From: Photorhabdus luminescens subsp. luminescens
GTDB lineage: Bacteria > Pseudomonadota > Gammaproteobacteria > Enterobacterales > Enterobacteriaceae
Length of the DNA stretch: 64,000 nucleotides
Assembly (NCBI RefSeq): GCF_001083805.1
Contig: NZ_JXSK01000005.1
Coordinates: forward strand, 248,001-312,000
Direction: 5' to 3'
Made by a program: the position numbers and the translations under genes
Part shown: piece by piece, positions 46,958 to 55,592 of the stretch
How the letters are laid out: each line of letters begins with the position of its first letter
Position numbering within the stretch: the first letter of the stretch is position 1
The notes under the pieces: generated by a model
The model's input: the letters and a program-made list of their open reading frames with translations, nothing else
Databases searched by the model: none
Told to the model about the DNA's origin: nothing

Positions 46958-48017
46958 TTAATACAGCGTGTCGGGCAGTCTGAACTGACTGAACAGGCCG
47001 CCGGCAAACGGGTTGTCGGATTCGTCCACGTAGATACGGTAGGTCATGTCGCCCCCGTCCACCGTGAACCGCACGTCAAACGCATCCTGACGCACGTTGG
47101 TCAGTGTGCCGCTGTTAATCAGACGCAGCTGGGCCCACGGGCCGGTGAAGCGGATGGCGCGCGGCGATTTGCCGCTGGCGTCCGGTATCAGCGTGAGCTG
47201 GCTTTCCACCCCGGCCCGCATCGAGTTGGGCCATATCAGGTGCGCGATGCTGCTGCGGCCGTGGGCGTAATCGAGCAGCTGGCCGTCGAGATTGAGCAGG
47301 CTGCGGCGTTTATTGCCGGTCAGGCTGAGAGGCTCAATGGCGAACTGGGTCCCCAGACCGTTTTGCGGCGTGAAGAAGGTGTCGCGGATACGGTCGGCCA
47401 GTTTCAGTTGCGCCAGCACATCCGGGCGGATAAGCTGTTTGCCGTCGGCGCTGTGGGTCAGGTTGTTTTCAACAAACGGTTTGAGGTTTTGCTGATAGAA
47501 GGCATCCAGCGTGCCGCCGGGGCGGAAGAAGCGGTCGAACTTGTAACGGACGCTGACCGTTAAAGGCCTGACTCCAGCGCGTCCGCATGTAGTGTTCGAC
47601 CAGCGATTTATTGCGGCCGCTGCCGTCTTCCAGCATCCGCATGATGCGCAGGACTTCCAGTTTTTCTTCACTGCCTTTAGGCGCCCGGTTCAGGTCGTCC
47701 AGCAGGCCGTTCATTAAGGCGGGCAGGAAGCGCTGAGACAGCAGTTGCAGGTAGGTGTTTTCCACATACGGGCCGATATCCGCGCCCTGATAGAGTCCCA
47801 TATCCGCCAGCAGCCCTTTATGATGGTAATCCCCGTAGGCCAGCGTCGCCTCGCGGATAGGATTGAGCAGGGGCAGCTGTAAATTCCCGTTGCGGTCTTC
47901 GCCTTTGGGCGGCGGAACCGACAGGAAGGTTCTGGCCTGCGTCAGCACCTCGTCCCCCGCCCGGTAGTTTTTCTGATAGTAGTGGTGCCAGCCGGTCCAC
48001 AGGGCCAACAGCACGAC
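46958..48017 (-). pseudogene. TssM/IcmF remnant: 5'-truncated with internal deletion
   Basis: Two reading frames carry parts of the T6SS inner-membrane protein TssM. The upstream part (47560-48014) begins in the membrane segment LLALWTGWHHYYQ and covers the following periplasmic region to RTRWSQAF. The second part (46958-47560, other frame) jumps to YKFDRFFRPGGTLDAFYQQ and runs to the natural C-terminus. Hundreds of residues normally between them, and the whole cytoplasmic N-terminal half, are missing. The left cut at about 48018 joins AT-rich debris. No T6SS can be assembled from this copy. Confidence 0.85.
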
Positions 48018-48071
48018 GGATCTCTCTCTATTTATTCTCTATTCTTTAATAAGAATAGGGTTGAAAATAAC

Positions 48072-48361
48072 TCATGCCTTTTTGTCTTTCTTTATACCGC
48101 ACGGCATAATTCCTTTTTTGAATATAGAAAATAGGGTTTCTAATTTAGCGTTCTGATTAAAAGAAAATAAATATTGATGAATGCTTATCATATTTAACCT
48201 GTCATTATATTTGTCATTATATTTGTCATTAACTTCATTAACTTCATTAACTTCATTAACTTCATTAACTTCATTAACTTCATTAACTTCATTAACTTCA
48301 TTAACTTCATTAACTTCATTAACTTCATTTAGAAAATTATCGTATTTTATGTTATCAATTA
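48072..48361 (-). pseudogene. Low-complexity minus-strand frame containing the 9-bp repeat
   Basis: A minus-strand frame reads LIDNIKYDNFLNEV, a run of Asn-Glu-Val units, two NDKY units, then a normal-looking tail ending KKDKKA and a TGA at 48072-48074. A stop interrupts it upstream (near 48390). The plus-strand reading (Ser-Leu-Thr repeats) has no protein-like flanks, so I favour the minus strand. It is probably the tail of a decayed gene; function unknown. Confidence 0.35.
48227..48325. repeat. Tandem array of a 9-bp unit, 11 perfect copies
   Basis: The unit CATTAACTT is repeated 11 times without change. Since 9 is divisible by three, copy-number change by slippage keeps the frame. Two slightly longer related units lie at its left edge. 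Confidence 0.97.
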
Positions 48362-48441
48362 ACCCTTGTTTATTTCTTATAAGATATTATTTTCTTTTTC
48401 TCATATTTTCTTTAACTTGATCCTGGGTAGATATTTTTACT

Positions 48442-48629
48442 CTATTCAGAGAAAAAATCACTCCAAACCATAGAGTTGCCTGATATGTCTTGATCGAAAA
48501 TAAGCTTTAACGCCCTATCTTTATTATGAATAATTTCATATTCATTAAACTCTTCAATAGAACCGGATAAAAAATTCGAACTTTTAAAAAATTTAACGGT
48601 TCCATATAGAAATTTATTATCTCATCCAT
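48442..48629 (-). pseudogene. Small acidic gene, frameshifted; immunity-like debris
   Basis: ATG 48629 begins MDEIINFYMEPLNFLK. After a 1-bp shift at an A/T run near 48583-48591 the frame continues as SSNFLSGSIEEFNEYEII, then DQDISGNSMVWSDFFSE and stops at 48442-48444. Size (about 62 residues) and acidity resemble small immunity proteins, and it follows another effector-like fragment on the same strand. No family is recognised. Confidence 0.4.
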
Positions 48630-48683
48630 ATTGAACTATCCTAAAATTTTACTCCAGAGATCAAAGACGCGTTGTCTTACTTT

Positions 48684-48890
48684 TTAATTTACGTCTTTTT
48701 CCTGGATATTAGTATTATATCTATTTTGGGGTTTAATAATATTGCTATTCTCCATATCTTTTTTGGCTATATTTTTTATGTGAGTCACTTGTTTCGATAT
48801 GGCATCAGTTGATTGATTTAAATTTATTTTATCCAGAGCATTGCTTATTGCACCAGTATATCCGTGATGATCCTTGCTATTGCACTAACC
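48684..48890 (-). pseudogene. C-terminal fragment of an unrecognised protein, possibly an effector tail
   Basis: A frame without a start reads DHHGYTGAISNALDKINLNQ, then a Lys/Asn-rich region ending EKDVN at TAA 48684-48686. It precedes the small acidic pseudogene on the same strand, the order of a toxin tail and its immunity gene. The upstream part is gone. Confidence 0.35.
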
Positions 48891-48938
48891 CGTCGGCGTT
48901 GACGTGGCATGGGTATTCACCTCGGTAAGAAAGAAGCC

Positions 48939-48963
48939 AGCCGGAAGCGATTCCGGCTTTTTG
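48939..48963 (+). terminator. Strong stem-loop terminator among debris
   Basis: An 8-bp stem AGCCGGAA / TTCCGGCT with GCGA loop, then TTTTT. The gene it served is no longer evident. Apart from this and the next hairpin, 48891-49201 shows only AT-rich DNA. Confidence 0.7.
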
Positions 48964-49156
48964 CTGTTTCAGAGAGAAAACAGAATAAAATAGCTAAAAT
49001 ATAGCCTATGTATATATTTACTATGAATCTTATATTTTTCTGTATTATTCCTTTGTTTATCTTCTTATTTGTTTTATATTTTTTTTTTGATTTAAATTAT
49101 ATATTTAATATATAAGTCTAACACTGTAAGCTATTTGTTTTAAACATAAAAATAAC

Positions 49157-49192
49157 AAAGCTGAAAGATCACGGGGATCTTTTTAGCTTTTT
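49157..49192. terminator. Two-part stem-loop after the orphan immunity gene
   Basis: AAAGCT plus AAAGATC pair with GATCTTT plus AGCTTT around a short loop, with T runs on the right. It lies 10 bp beyond the 3' end of the minus-strand gene at 49202-49863. Confidence 0.65.
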
Positions 49193-49201
49193 GCTATTAG
49201 T

Positions 49202-49863
49202 TTAGGGTAATTTTATTTTCCCTTTTTTGACATTAGCTTTAATGTCGTACCTAAAATCTACACAATAGTGATTCAAGACTTCATCTAATTTAATTAGCTT
49301 TATTCATTTGATATTTTCTTTACTTAATTTGTTAGCTACTTTTTCTGAAATAAAGATAAATCCTGCTAATAAAGTAGTTCGTATTGAAAAAATATCATAA
49401 TTTAATGATTCATTATGAAAAGGTAATTTATGAGGAATTAAACTTCCATATTTATCTTTTTCCAATATGGAATCTTTTTCATTCAGAAATAACGCCTTGT
49501 CAGTAAAAAAAAGATAATTTAATGAGCTATTGATAGTTTTTCCATCTTTAATAGATGTCGCAATTAATTTTTTAAAACATGAACGCTTAATTTAAATTCA
49601 TTGATAATATCGAAAAATCTATCAGATAGGATATGAGCCATATTGTGTTGATAATAATTAAACCCCAATTTCCCAATATTTTTATTACATAATAAATACA
49701 AAGAATTAGAGTATGCCTTATCTAAGAGATAATAAGGCATATCATGCCTGGAGCCTTCATAATCCCATTTGTCATTAATTTGCTTCTCGGTATCTATTAT
49801 AGCATGAAGATATCTTGGCATGAGTGAAGAATTATAATCGTTCATTAATACATAATAATTCAT
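49202..49863 (-). pseudogene. Orphan immunity-type gene (Imm11/Imm43-like), broken
   Basis: ATG 49863, after GGGAGAG, begins MNYYVLMNDYNSSLMPRYL. Near 49564-49575 the frame must shift by one at an A/T run to continue LIATSIKDGKTINSSLNYLFFTDKALF and so on. A TGA at 49304-49306 then interrupts before a tail ending at TAA 49202-49204. The N-terminal YYVLM-D pattern and length (about 220) recall Imm11/Imm43-type polymorphic-toxin immunity proteins; the match is loose. Two lesions make it a pseudogene unless there are base errors. Confidence 0.5.
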
Positions 49864-49960
49864 TAATTTACTCTCCCACATTTGGTTGTAGACATTTGAC
49901 CAGACTATATTTTATTTTTCGTATCCATCTGATTATTGTTTTTAAAATCATATTTTCTTC

Positions 49961-50185
49961 ATGTGGATGAAAAGCATCATTAAGCGTCATTTCAATAATA
50001 TTGTTCTGATCATGGATAAAGAAAATTTCATTTTTGAAGCACTGGCCTTAGCACAACTGGTTAAGCGGCTGAACTGGGCGGAGATACGCGCCTGCGCGGT
50101 GAATGATGAGGAAGCGTATCAGATTAAGGATGCGATCTCTAAGCTCCAGTCCGCGTTGGCTTACTGTGGATATGCGCCACGGTAG
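49961..50185 (+). CDS. Small conserved protein, diverged partial copy
   Basis: A 74-residue product whose last 50 residues (EALALAQLVKRLNWAEIRAC onward) are nearly identical to the gene at 59306-59503, while the first 24 are unrelated. Homology begins abruptly at 50036, so this looks like the element's small gene fused to foreign 5' DNA. Function is unknown. It is followed by the same hairpin and by an immunity/Rhs module, as at 59.5 kb. Confidence 0.55.
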   Translation: MWMKSIIKRHFNNIVLIMDKENFIFEALALAQLVKRLNWAEIRACAVNDEEAYQIKDAISKLQSALAYCGYAPR

Positions 50186-50197
50186 ATCATGAAGAAG

Positions 50198-50226
50198 GCC
50201 GGAAGATCACAGGGGATCTTTCCGGC
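50198..50226. terminator. Stem-loop between the small gene and immunity gene A
   Basis: GCCGGAAGATC pairs with GATCTTTCCGGC (one bulged base). It lies between converging genes and recurs at 59512-59545 after the second copy of the small gene. Confidence 0.6.
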
Positions 50227-50241
50227 TCTGCCACTATATAA

Positions 50242-50847
50242 TTACCACGCCTTAAGAAGATTGAATGAATCAAGTTCTACAAATAATACTTTTTCTTTTT
50301 CAAAAAGCAGTACTATTTCATCCCATAGCTCAGGTTTAAAGACAATTAATGTTTTACCTGATTCTGGCATGTAAAAATCACTAATAATAAAACCACAACC
50401 ATGTTTTATTAATTCATTAACCTTTTCATAGCGATATAAATTATCTTCATAGAGATCTAAAAGAACAGGATTTGAAGGTAAAGAAATAAGAGGTAACCCT
50501 TTTTTCTCTCTAAGTTTATTTTTTAGCATAATATGATTGTAATTATAAACTTCACTCATTATTTTTTCATTTTCGTTGTTTTCTCCATAAAAATATATTC
50601 CATCTTTATTAATGTTTTTACATTTCTTTAACGAGTTGATTGTAGAATCAAAAAAACACAACTCATTGAATGTTAATGATATTATTTTTTGGGCTATATC
50701 AGTAAGAAAACCATAAGGTCCATAACCGTTCTGAGTAACATTGTATTGATAGCAAATACAATATGGTTCAACGATTAATTTATTTACGTCAGTAAAAACA
50801 TTTGCCCATTCAGGGAAAGGATATTTAATTAATTTTTCTATATACAT
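50242..50847 (-). CDS. Putative immunity protein for Rhs module A
   Basis: A 201-residue, AT-rich, soluble, Tyr/Asn-rich protein with no signal peptide, starting 14 bp after the stop of Rhs fragment A. Cytoplasmic location and position suit immunity to a nuclease-type Rhs toxin. I recognise no family. Confidence 0.6.
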   Translation of the reverse strand: MYIEKLIKYPFPEWANVFTDVNKLIVEPYCICYQYNVTQNGYGPYGFLTDIAQKIISLTFNELCFFDSTINSLKKCKNINKDGIYFYGENNENEKIMSEVYNYNHIMLKNKLREKKGLPLISLPSNPVLLDLYEDNLYRYEKVNELIKHGCGFIISDFYMPESGKTLIVFKPELWDEIVLLFEKEKVLFVELDSFNLLKAW

Positions 50848-50861
50848 ACATGGTCACCTTC

Positions 50862-51779
50862 TTACCATACAAAAATACGCTCAACTCCCTTCGGATCTAC
50901 TGCGTGTATATGCCCTCCGGAGTGATGTTCTGGAATACCAGGTTGCCCAGCGTCAGGATGACCGTCCGGATGTTCAAACCAATTATTTTTGCCATTGGGA
51001 TTGCGGCGACCTAATTTTTTACCACCTTCAGCTTTCATTTTACCCCAATTATCCCCACGGCTACTTGCATTCAATTCATCAATTCCAATATCTTGGCCAC
51101 CTCTTGAATTTCTAGGAACTTGCGCATGATTTTTGGCCTGACGGATAGCATCATTTCTACTTTTTGCCTTGACAGCATTACATCCGGCCAACCCGAATGG
51201 ATCAATCCAGTTCGCCGGATTATGCACGTAACTGTAAGGATTTACTCCTCCGGCTAAGTTCAGCGGATCGGGCGATAGGTACTGGCCTGTTTCACTCTCG
51301 TAATAACGGTGCCGGTTGTAAAACAGCCCGCTTTCCTCGTCTTCGTATTGCCCACAAAACCGGAAATTACACGTCAGGTTCCGTGGGTCGTTGACCGTCA
51401 GCACCGGCCAGCGCTCCGGCTCGCCCCAGGTGAGCAGCCGGCCCGCCCAGAGCAGTTCTCCCGCTTCGGTCAGAATTTCCCGCACCGTCCCTTGGTGGTC
51501 GCTCACCACATAGTATAGCTGACCTTTTTGATACCGTGCCGAAGGGGTCAGGGCGCCCGGCTCATAGAGCCAGTGAATGCTCTGTTCACAGTCAACGGTG
51601 CCGTCCGCATACACCGGCGTCTCTTCAATCAGCTGCTCTCCGCTCCACAGGTAATCATAGCCGATTATCGCGGTCGGTTTGGCCGGCGGTCCGGCCGGGT
51701 CTGCTTCCTTCCGCTTGCTAATCCGCCGCCCGAAGGCGTCATAGCAATGTTCCTGATAGTTGCCGTTTAGGGTAAAATT
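50862..51779 (-). pseudogene. Orphan Rhs C-terminal module A (core end plus toxin tip)
   Basis: A 305-codon frame without a start, cut at 51780. It begins in Rhs core repeats (YDAFGRRISKRKEADP; YQKGQLYYVVSDHQGTVREI), passes the core-end motif ([46 protein letters not shown]) and ends with a tip of about 105 residues. The tip contains SRNDAIRQAKNHAQVPRNS and EHHSGGHIHAVDPKG, with several His that suggest a metal-dependent HNH/EndoVII-like nuclease. As an orphan tip it could be expressed only after recombination onto a full rhs gene. It keeps the intact sequence across the DPLNL site where modules B and C are cut. Confidence 0.8.
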
Positions 51780-51791
51780 TTAATGGTATCC

Positions 51792-52295
51792 TTATAATTT
51801 TTTACCTTTACTTTCTACTAAGCTGATAAACCATTCATTAAATGATATGAAGTCAGCTTCTTCTATCCAAAACTCAGGGGGAATATCAGGGTAATATATT
51901 GAATAATTGTTATCGGACTGATTTTTTGTCCAAAAACCTCCAAAATAGCCAAATTTTGGAATTGAAGTGGTTAACAATAAGTTAGGATATAGATCATCAC
52001 CAAAATTATAAAATACACTCTTAGAGAAATTTTTAACATCTAAAGGAGATAAAATTTCTATTCCAGAATCAATGTCGGTAGAAAAAATATCAACAGCTCC
52101 CACATTTATTAAAAAACATTTATATTGTTCAGGCAATTTAACTTTTGTATCTGATTCAAATTGATATAGTTCAGCATCTGAGAACAATTTTAACCGAGTA
52201 AATGAATACTTTTCTGAATTACCAATATTAATAACTTCTCCATTGCTACTATTAATCCATAAATTCATTTGATTATAAGCGTCTACAATATTCAC
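51792..52295 (-). CDS. SUKH (SMI1/KNR4)-type immunity protein, module B
   Basis: A 167-residue protein with the SUKH pattern: FESDTKVKLPEQYKCFLINV near residue 45 and a C-terminal aromatic helix (FNEWFISLVESKG). SUKH proteins neutralise nuclease toxins of polymorphic systems. It starts 18 bp after the stop of Rhs fragment B, whose HNH tip is the likely target. Confidence 0.75.
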   Translation of the reverse strand: MNIVDAYNQMNLWINSSNGEVINIGNSEKYSFTRLKLFSDAELYQFESDTKVKLPEQYKCFLINVGAVDIFSTDIDSGIEILSPLDVKNFSKSVFYNFGDDLYPNLLLTTSIPKFGYFGGFWTKNQSDNNYSIYYPDIPPEFWIEEADFISFNEWFISLVESKGKKL

Positions 52296-52313
52296 AACTT
52301 GCTCCTATGAATC

Positions 52314-52811
52314 TTATAAATACCAAAGTCTTCCACCAGTTTTTTGGTAAGGCATATGGGTACGAAGGGCAGAACCCTGACCATGAATTGTTCCTGTATG
52401 TGGGTGTTGAACTGGGATGATATTCCACCATTCATTAGAACCACCATTTTTAATAGGAATAACATGATGGGGAGTTGCTCTTTTGCCATTAGCTTGTGTC
52501 GGCCAAGTCATTCCTGTTTGGTTTTCCCATTCTTTTATTATTTTAGATTCATTATCATTGAAATACTCTCTCATTTTCTTATTAAGAACACTTGATCTTT
52601 CTTTTACAACCGAAAGCTTATCTTCGATCATTCCTTTTTGCCGATCACTTATCTTGGCTAAAGACCATTTATCAACATCATCCAATATTTGTTTCATTGG
52701 ACATCCCGCCAACCCGAACGGATCAATCCAATTGACCGGATCATGCACATACCCGTATGGGTTAAATCCGCCACTAAGATTCAGGGGGTCTTCGGCACTA
52801 TCCCGACGCCA
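52314..52811 (-). pseudogene. Orphan Rhs C-terminal module B with HNH nuclease tip
   Basis: An open frame with no ATG near its 5' end. It enters from element DNA as WRRDSAE and joins rhs sequence exactly at [18 protein letters not shown], then [11 protein letters not shown]. The tip (about 125 residues) carries an HNH-type core, [19 protein letters not shown] with later His ([14 protein letters not shown]). All rhs sequence upstream of the DPLNL codons has been replaced by the repeated element. It pairs with the SUKH gene downstream. Confidence 0.8.
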
Positions 52812-53455
52812 TCATACTCTTTAGGCCACTTTTCCCTTTGATTTAGCAGCCTTTTTCTCCGCCGCTTTTTCCCACCCTGTTAAAGAGCATGCCAACTCGC
52901 CCCGACGGGCATTTTGCCGATGTTAGCGCATTTTTTCCCCGACGTCAGCACCGGGTTGAGGCCCCGTTTTCCTGCCGGAACCGGGTTTTATCGGGAACCC
53001 GCGACGGCGGGGCAGCTTGTCTGCGCCGCTGACGCGGGTTGGCCGGGTGCGGGCCGGCGAGGCCCGCAGGTGAAGCTTTTCTGCGGGGAAGCCCCTGGGG
53101 GCTGCACGGGGCGGAGATGGCGAGCACGGGAACGAGCAAGGAGCCTGCGACTGCGAGCCGGGCGCAGCCAGTGCAGCGGGGTTGGGGCGGGGGCAATAAA
53201 CCGCGGCCAGCTCGCTGGCCTGCTTTCAGGGCTGTTGACCTTAACAGGCTGACCGGCAACAGTTTCAGGTAGATTTGGGTGCCGGAGCCGCCACGGACGG
53301 CGGCGATTGCGGCGGTGGGTTTTAGCACTGATACTGACAGCAGCGGGTGAGCGAGCGAACCCGGTGCGCCTCTGGGGCTGAGAAGCTCAACCCGGCGGCC
53401 AGCCGCACGCTGTTGTTGAGGTGACCGCGCAGCGCCCTTGGGTGGGCGGCGCCGA

Positions 53456-53516
53456 CATAATGTTCCGTTAAGCGTGGCGGGCCGTTCAGGCCCATTGCGC
53501 TTAATGCCACATTATG
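53456..53516. repeat. 61-bp extended dyad in the element end
   Basis: Nested perfect arms: CATAATGT with ACATTATG, TTAAGCG with CGCTTAA, and a central GGGCC-GTTCA-GGCCC, separated by short mismatched gaps. It recurs at 61258-61318. It could fold as a cruciform or single-strand hairpin and is a candidate recombinase or replication site. Confidence 0.75.
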
Positions 53517-53616
53517 TTCAATGGCGGCTGACCGGCAACGGTTGTGACAGAGAACACCGGAGCTTAGGGCCGGGCGGCCGGCATTTACCGCCGGCACTCA
53601 GAAGGTAGGGGGCAGT

Positions 53617-53638
53617 CTGTGCGCAGGGACGCGCACAG
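53617..53638. repeat. Stem-loop 3' of the recombinase gene
   Basis: CTGTGCGC / GCGCACAG, an 8-bp perfect stem with a 6-nt loop, about 75 bp beyond the recombinase stop. No T run follows on the minus strand, so termination is uncertain. Repeated in copy 2. Confidence 0.5.
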
Positions 53639-53712
53639 TCTGCCTTTCACTGCACCCCACGTGCTCACAGGGAACCGGCTAACCTTAAAGACTGTCCGGC
53701 AACTGCGGGCGT

Positions 53713-55131
53713 TCAGGCCGGCTTCGGGCTGTCCGGCTTATCGCTATCCGCCTGTTTGTCGTCTGGCGGCGTTGCCTGCTTTGACTGCCGTTCTGCCGGG
53801 TGGGTCTGCTCATGCACTTTCTTTAAGTGACCGATAGCCACCCGCGTATAGATTTGGGTGGTTTCCAGCTTCTCATGCCCCAGTATCGCCTGGATGTGCC
53901 GGGTGTCCGCGCCGTTCTCCAGCATCTGGGTTGCCATTGAGTGGCGGAACAGATGGCAGGCCCCCGGTTTAGCCAGTTGCGCCTGTTTACGGATGCTGTC
54001 AGCGGCTATCTGGGTTAACGTGCCTCTGGCCAGCCCCCGGCCTTTCCTGGTGATAAACAGGTGACCGCTGTCCTCCCGCCGCGTTAACTGGGGCCGGACA
54101 CTGAGCCAGCGGCTTAACCAGTGCAGCGCCTGTTCGCCGATGGGCACTACCCGGTCTTTACCGCCTTTACCCTGTCTGACCATCACCACGCCGCGCCCGA
54201 AGTCCACCTCGCTTAACAGCAGGTTCGCCACTTCCATCCGCCGGATACCGGTACTCCACAGCACTTCAAGGATAGCCCGGTTTCTCAGGCCCGTGAGTGT
54301 GTCGATACTGGCGGCAGCTAATACCGTGTGGGTTTCGTCTTCATTCATCACCTGCGCCGGCAGCCGTTTTTCTTCTCTTGGCAATACCATGTTATCCGTC
54401 GGGTTATACAGGATATGGTGACGTTGCAGCAGCCAGCGGAACCACTGACGTAAGACACTCAGGCGGTCCCGCTGACTGCCCGGGCTGTAGGGTTGGCCGT
54501 TCGCTTTACGGGAGCTTCTCAGCCAGCGCTGGTAACTTTCCAGCAACGGCAGGCTGACCTGCGGTGCGGTCATTACTCCACGCGCTTCGCACCAGCTGAC
54601 GAACGGCAGCAGCCGCTCTTCATAGGACTCCTGAGTCCGTTCGCTTAAGCCCTGTCCCCGCACGGTTTCCAGCCAGGCGGCCAGATGCTGGCGTAAGGTG
54701 GCGAAGCGGGCCGGTATGGCGTCGGGTTGACCGTGGGTCTCCGTCACCGAGGGGCGTTTTTTTCTGTCTGGCGCGGCCAGTGTTGCCGCCGGGCTGGTCG
54801 GGATAGCGTGCTGTTGCTGCAACCAGTCGAACCACAGGCGTAAGGCGCGCAGGCGTCGGCGCTGACTGTCCGGCGTATAGGGCTGACCGTTGGCTTTGCG
54901 GTACCGGGTCAGAGACTGCTGCCAGTTTTCCAGTAACGGTTCGGTGACCTGAGCCGCGGATATTACGCCCTGTTCCTCACACCAGTTGACGAACGGTGAC
55001 AACCGTTCATGACGGGCGGACTGGCTCTTTTGACTCGCCCCCTGCAACAGCAGGTTATCCAGATACGCGTCCAGATGCTGGCGCAGGGTCAGCCGGGCAG
55101 GTTCAGATTGACGTTTAACGGGTGATGACAT
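53713..55131 (-). CDS. Tyrosine recombinase (XerC/D-like) with duplicated core-binding domain
   Basis: A 472-residue site-specific recombinase. The catalytic domain (about 265-445) shows the full set: Arg in STGIRRMEVANL, Lys in QGKGGKDRVVPI, HLFRHSMAT, LGHEKLETT and Tyr in IYTRVAI. Unusually, the N-terminal SAM-like core-binding domain occurs twice in tandem, about residues 14-130 and 145-260. The two share the pattern LRQHL, LLPFV-WCE-GV, LLE-YQ, KANGQPY-P-SQR-RL--LR-WF-WL. Normal XerC/D have about 300 residues and one such domain. It probably mobilises or resolves this element. Copy 2 is frameshifted. Confidence 0.9.
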   Translation of the reverse strand: MSSPVKRQSEPARLTLRQHLDAYLDNLLLQGASQKSQSARHERLSPFVNWCEEQGVISAAQVTEPLLENWQQSLTRYRKANGQPYTPDSQRRRLRALRLWFDWLQQQHAIPTSPAATLAAPDRKKRPSVTETHGQPDAIPARFATLRQHLAAWLETVRGQGLSERTQESYEERLLPFVSWCEARGVMTAPQVSLPLLESYQRWLRSSRKANGQPYSPGSQRDRLSVLRQWFRWLLQRHHILYNPTDNMVLPREEKRLPAQVMNEDETHTVLAAASIDTLTGLRNRAILEVLWSTGIRRMEVANLLLSEVDFGRGVVMVRQGKGGKDRVVPIGEQALHWLSRWLSVRPQLTRREDSGHLFITRKGRGLARGTLTQIAADSIRKQAQLAKPGACHLFRHSMATQMLENGADTRHIQAILGHEKLETTQIYTRVAIGHLKKVHEQTHPAERQSKQATPPDDKQADSDKPDSPKPA

Positions 55132-55240
55132 GATGGGATTTCCTGTAGGGAACAGCGGTTAATGGTTATCGGTGTGTGATGCATCACTACGGTACGATGG
55201 CTTGATTGTTAAGTGGCCGGAACAGTCCTTTTCTGTCTGC

Positions 55241-55582
55241 CCCAACTTGCAGACCGCTCCACCCAGTATTGCTGCGGTCTGGCGTCCATTTTCCGGCCTC
55301 CAACTTGGACCCAACTTGACCCCAACTTGAGGGCAACTTGCGGTTCAGTCAGTCCAACTTGCGTCGGTCGTATTCCGGGTTTTCGGGTTCGATGATGAGC
55401 TGGCAGTACGATACGACGACTTTTTCTTATTATTGCCGGAACAGTGTTTTTCAACCTTCCCCAACTTGCGAGCCGTTACATCCAGTATTGCTGCGGCCTG
55501 AAGCCGGTTTTACGACCTCCAACTTGGACCCAACTTGACCCCAACTTAGGGGCAACTTGCGGTTCAGTCAGTCCAACTTGCG
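55241..55582. repeat. Iteron-like array of CCAACTTG motifs in two tandem blocks
   Basis: Two blocks (55241-55363 and 55460-55582; period about 219 bp) each hold six CCAACTTG-like motifs. The spacing is the same in both: one alone, then three closely packed, a CAACTTG after GGG, and one after GTTCAGTCAGT. One motif in block 2 is changed to CAACTTA. The blocks also share flanking text such as CAGTATTGCTGCGG. The array lies between recombinase and primase genes, filling 55132-55592, and looks like a replication origin. Confidence 0.8.
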
Positions 55583-55592
55583 TGAGTCATAT

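Larger units (their letters stand above)
52812..53712. other. GC-rich 900-bp spacer of the element with dyads
   Basis: Much richer in G+C than the flanking rhs tips. Several short open frames exist on both strands, but none has a convincing start site, family match or codon pattern, so I call no gene. It holds a 61-bp dyad and an 8-bp-stem hairpin (below). As it links the element end to the recombinase gene it may contain attachment or termination signals. Confidence 0.5.

Noticed and set aside
48181-48420. Plus-strand 79-residue protein with Ser-Leu-Thr repeats
   Set aside because: Produced by the 9-bp array; flanks are not protein-like on this strand and no ribosome site is present.
52914-53597. 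Four or more short genes in the GC-rich spacer on both strands
   Set aside because: No start sites or family matches; they overlap each other and are better explained by stop-poor GC-rich DNA with dyads.
55241-55582. CRISPR array
   Set aside because: The repeated motif is only 8 bp, spacing is uneven and there are no uniform spacers or cas genes; an iteron array fits better.
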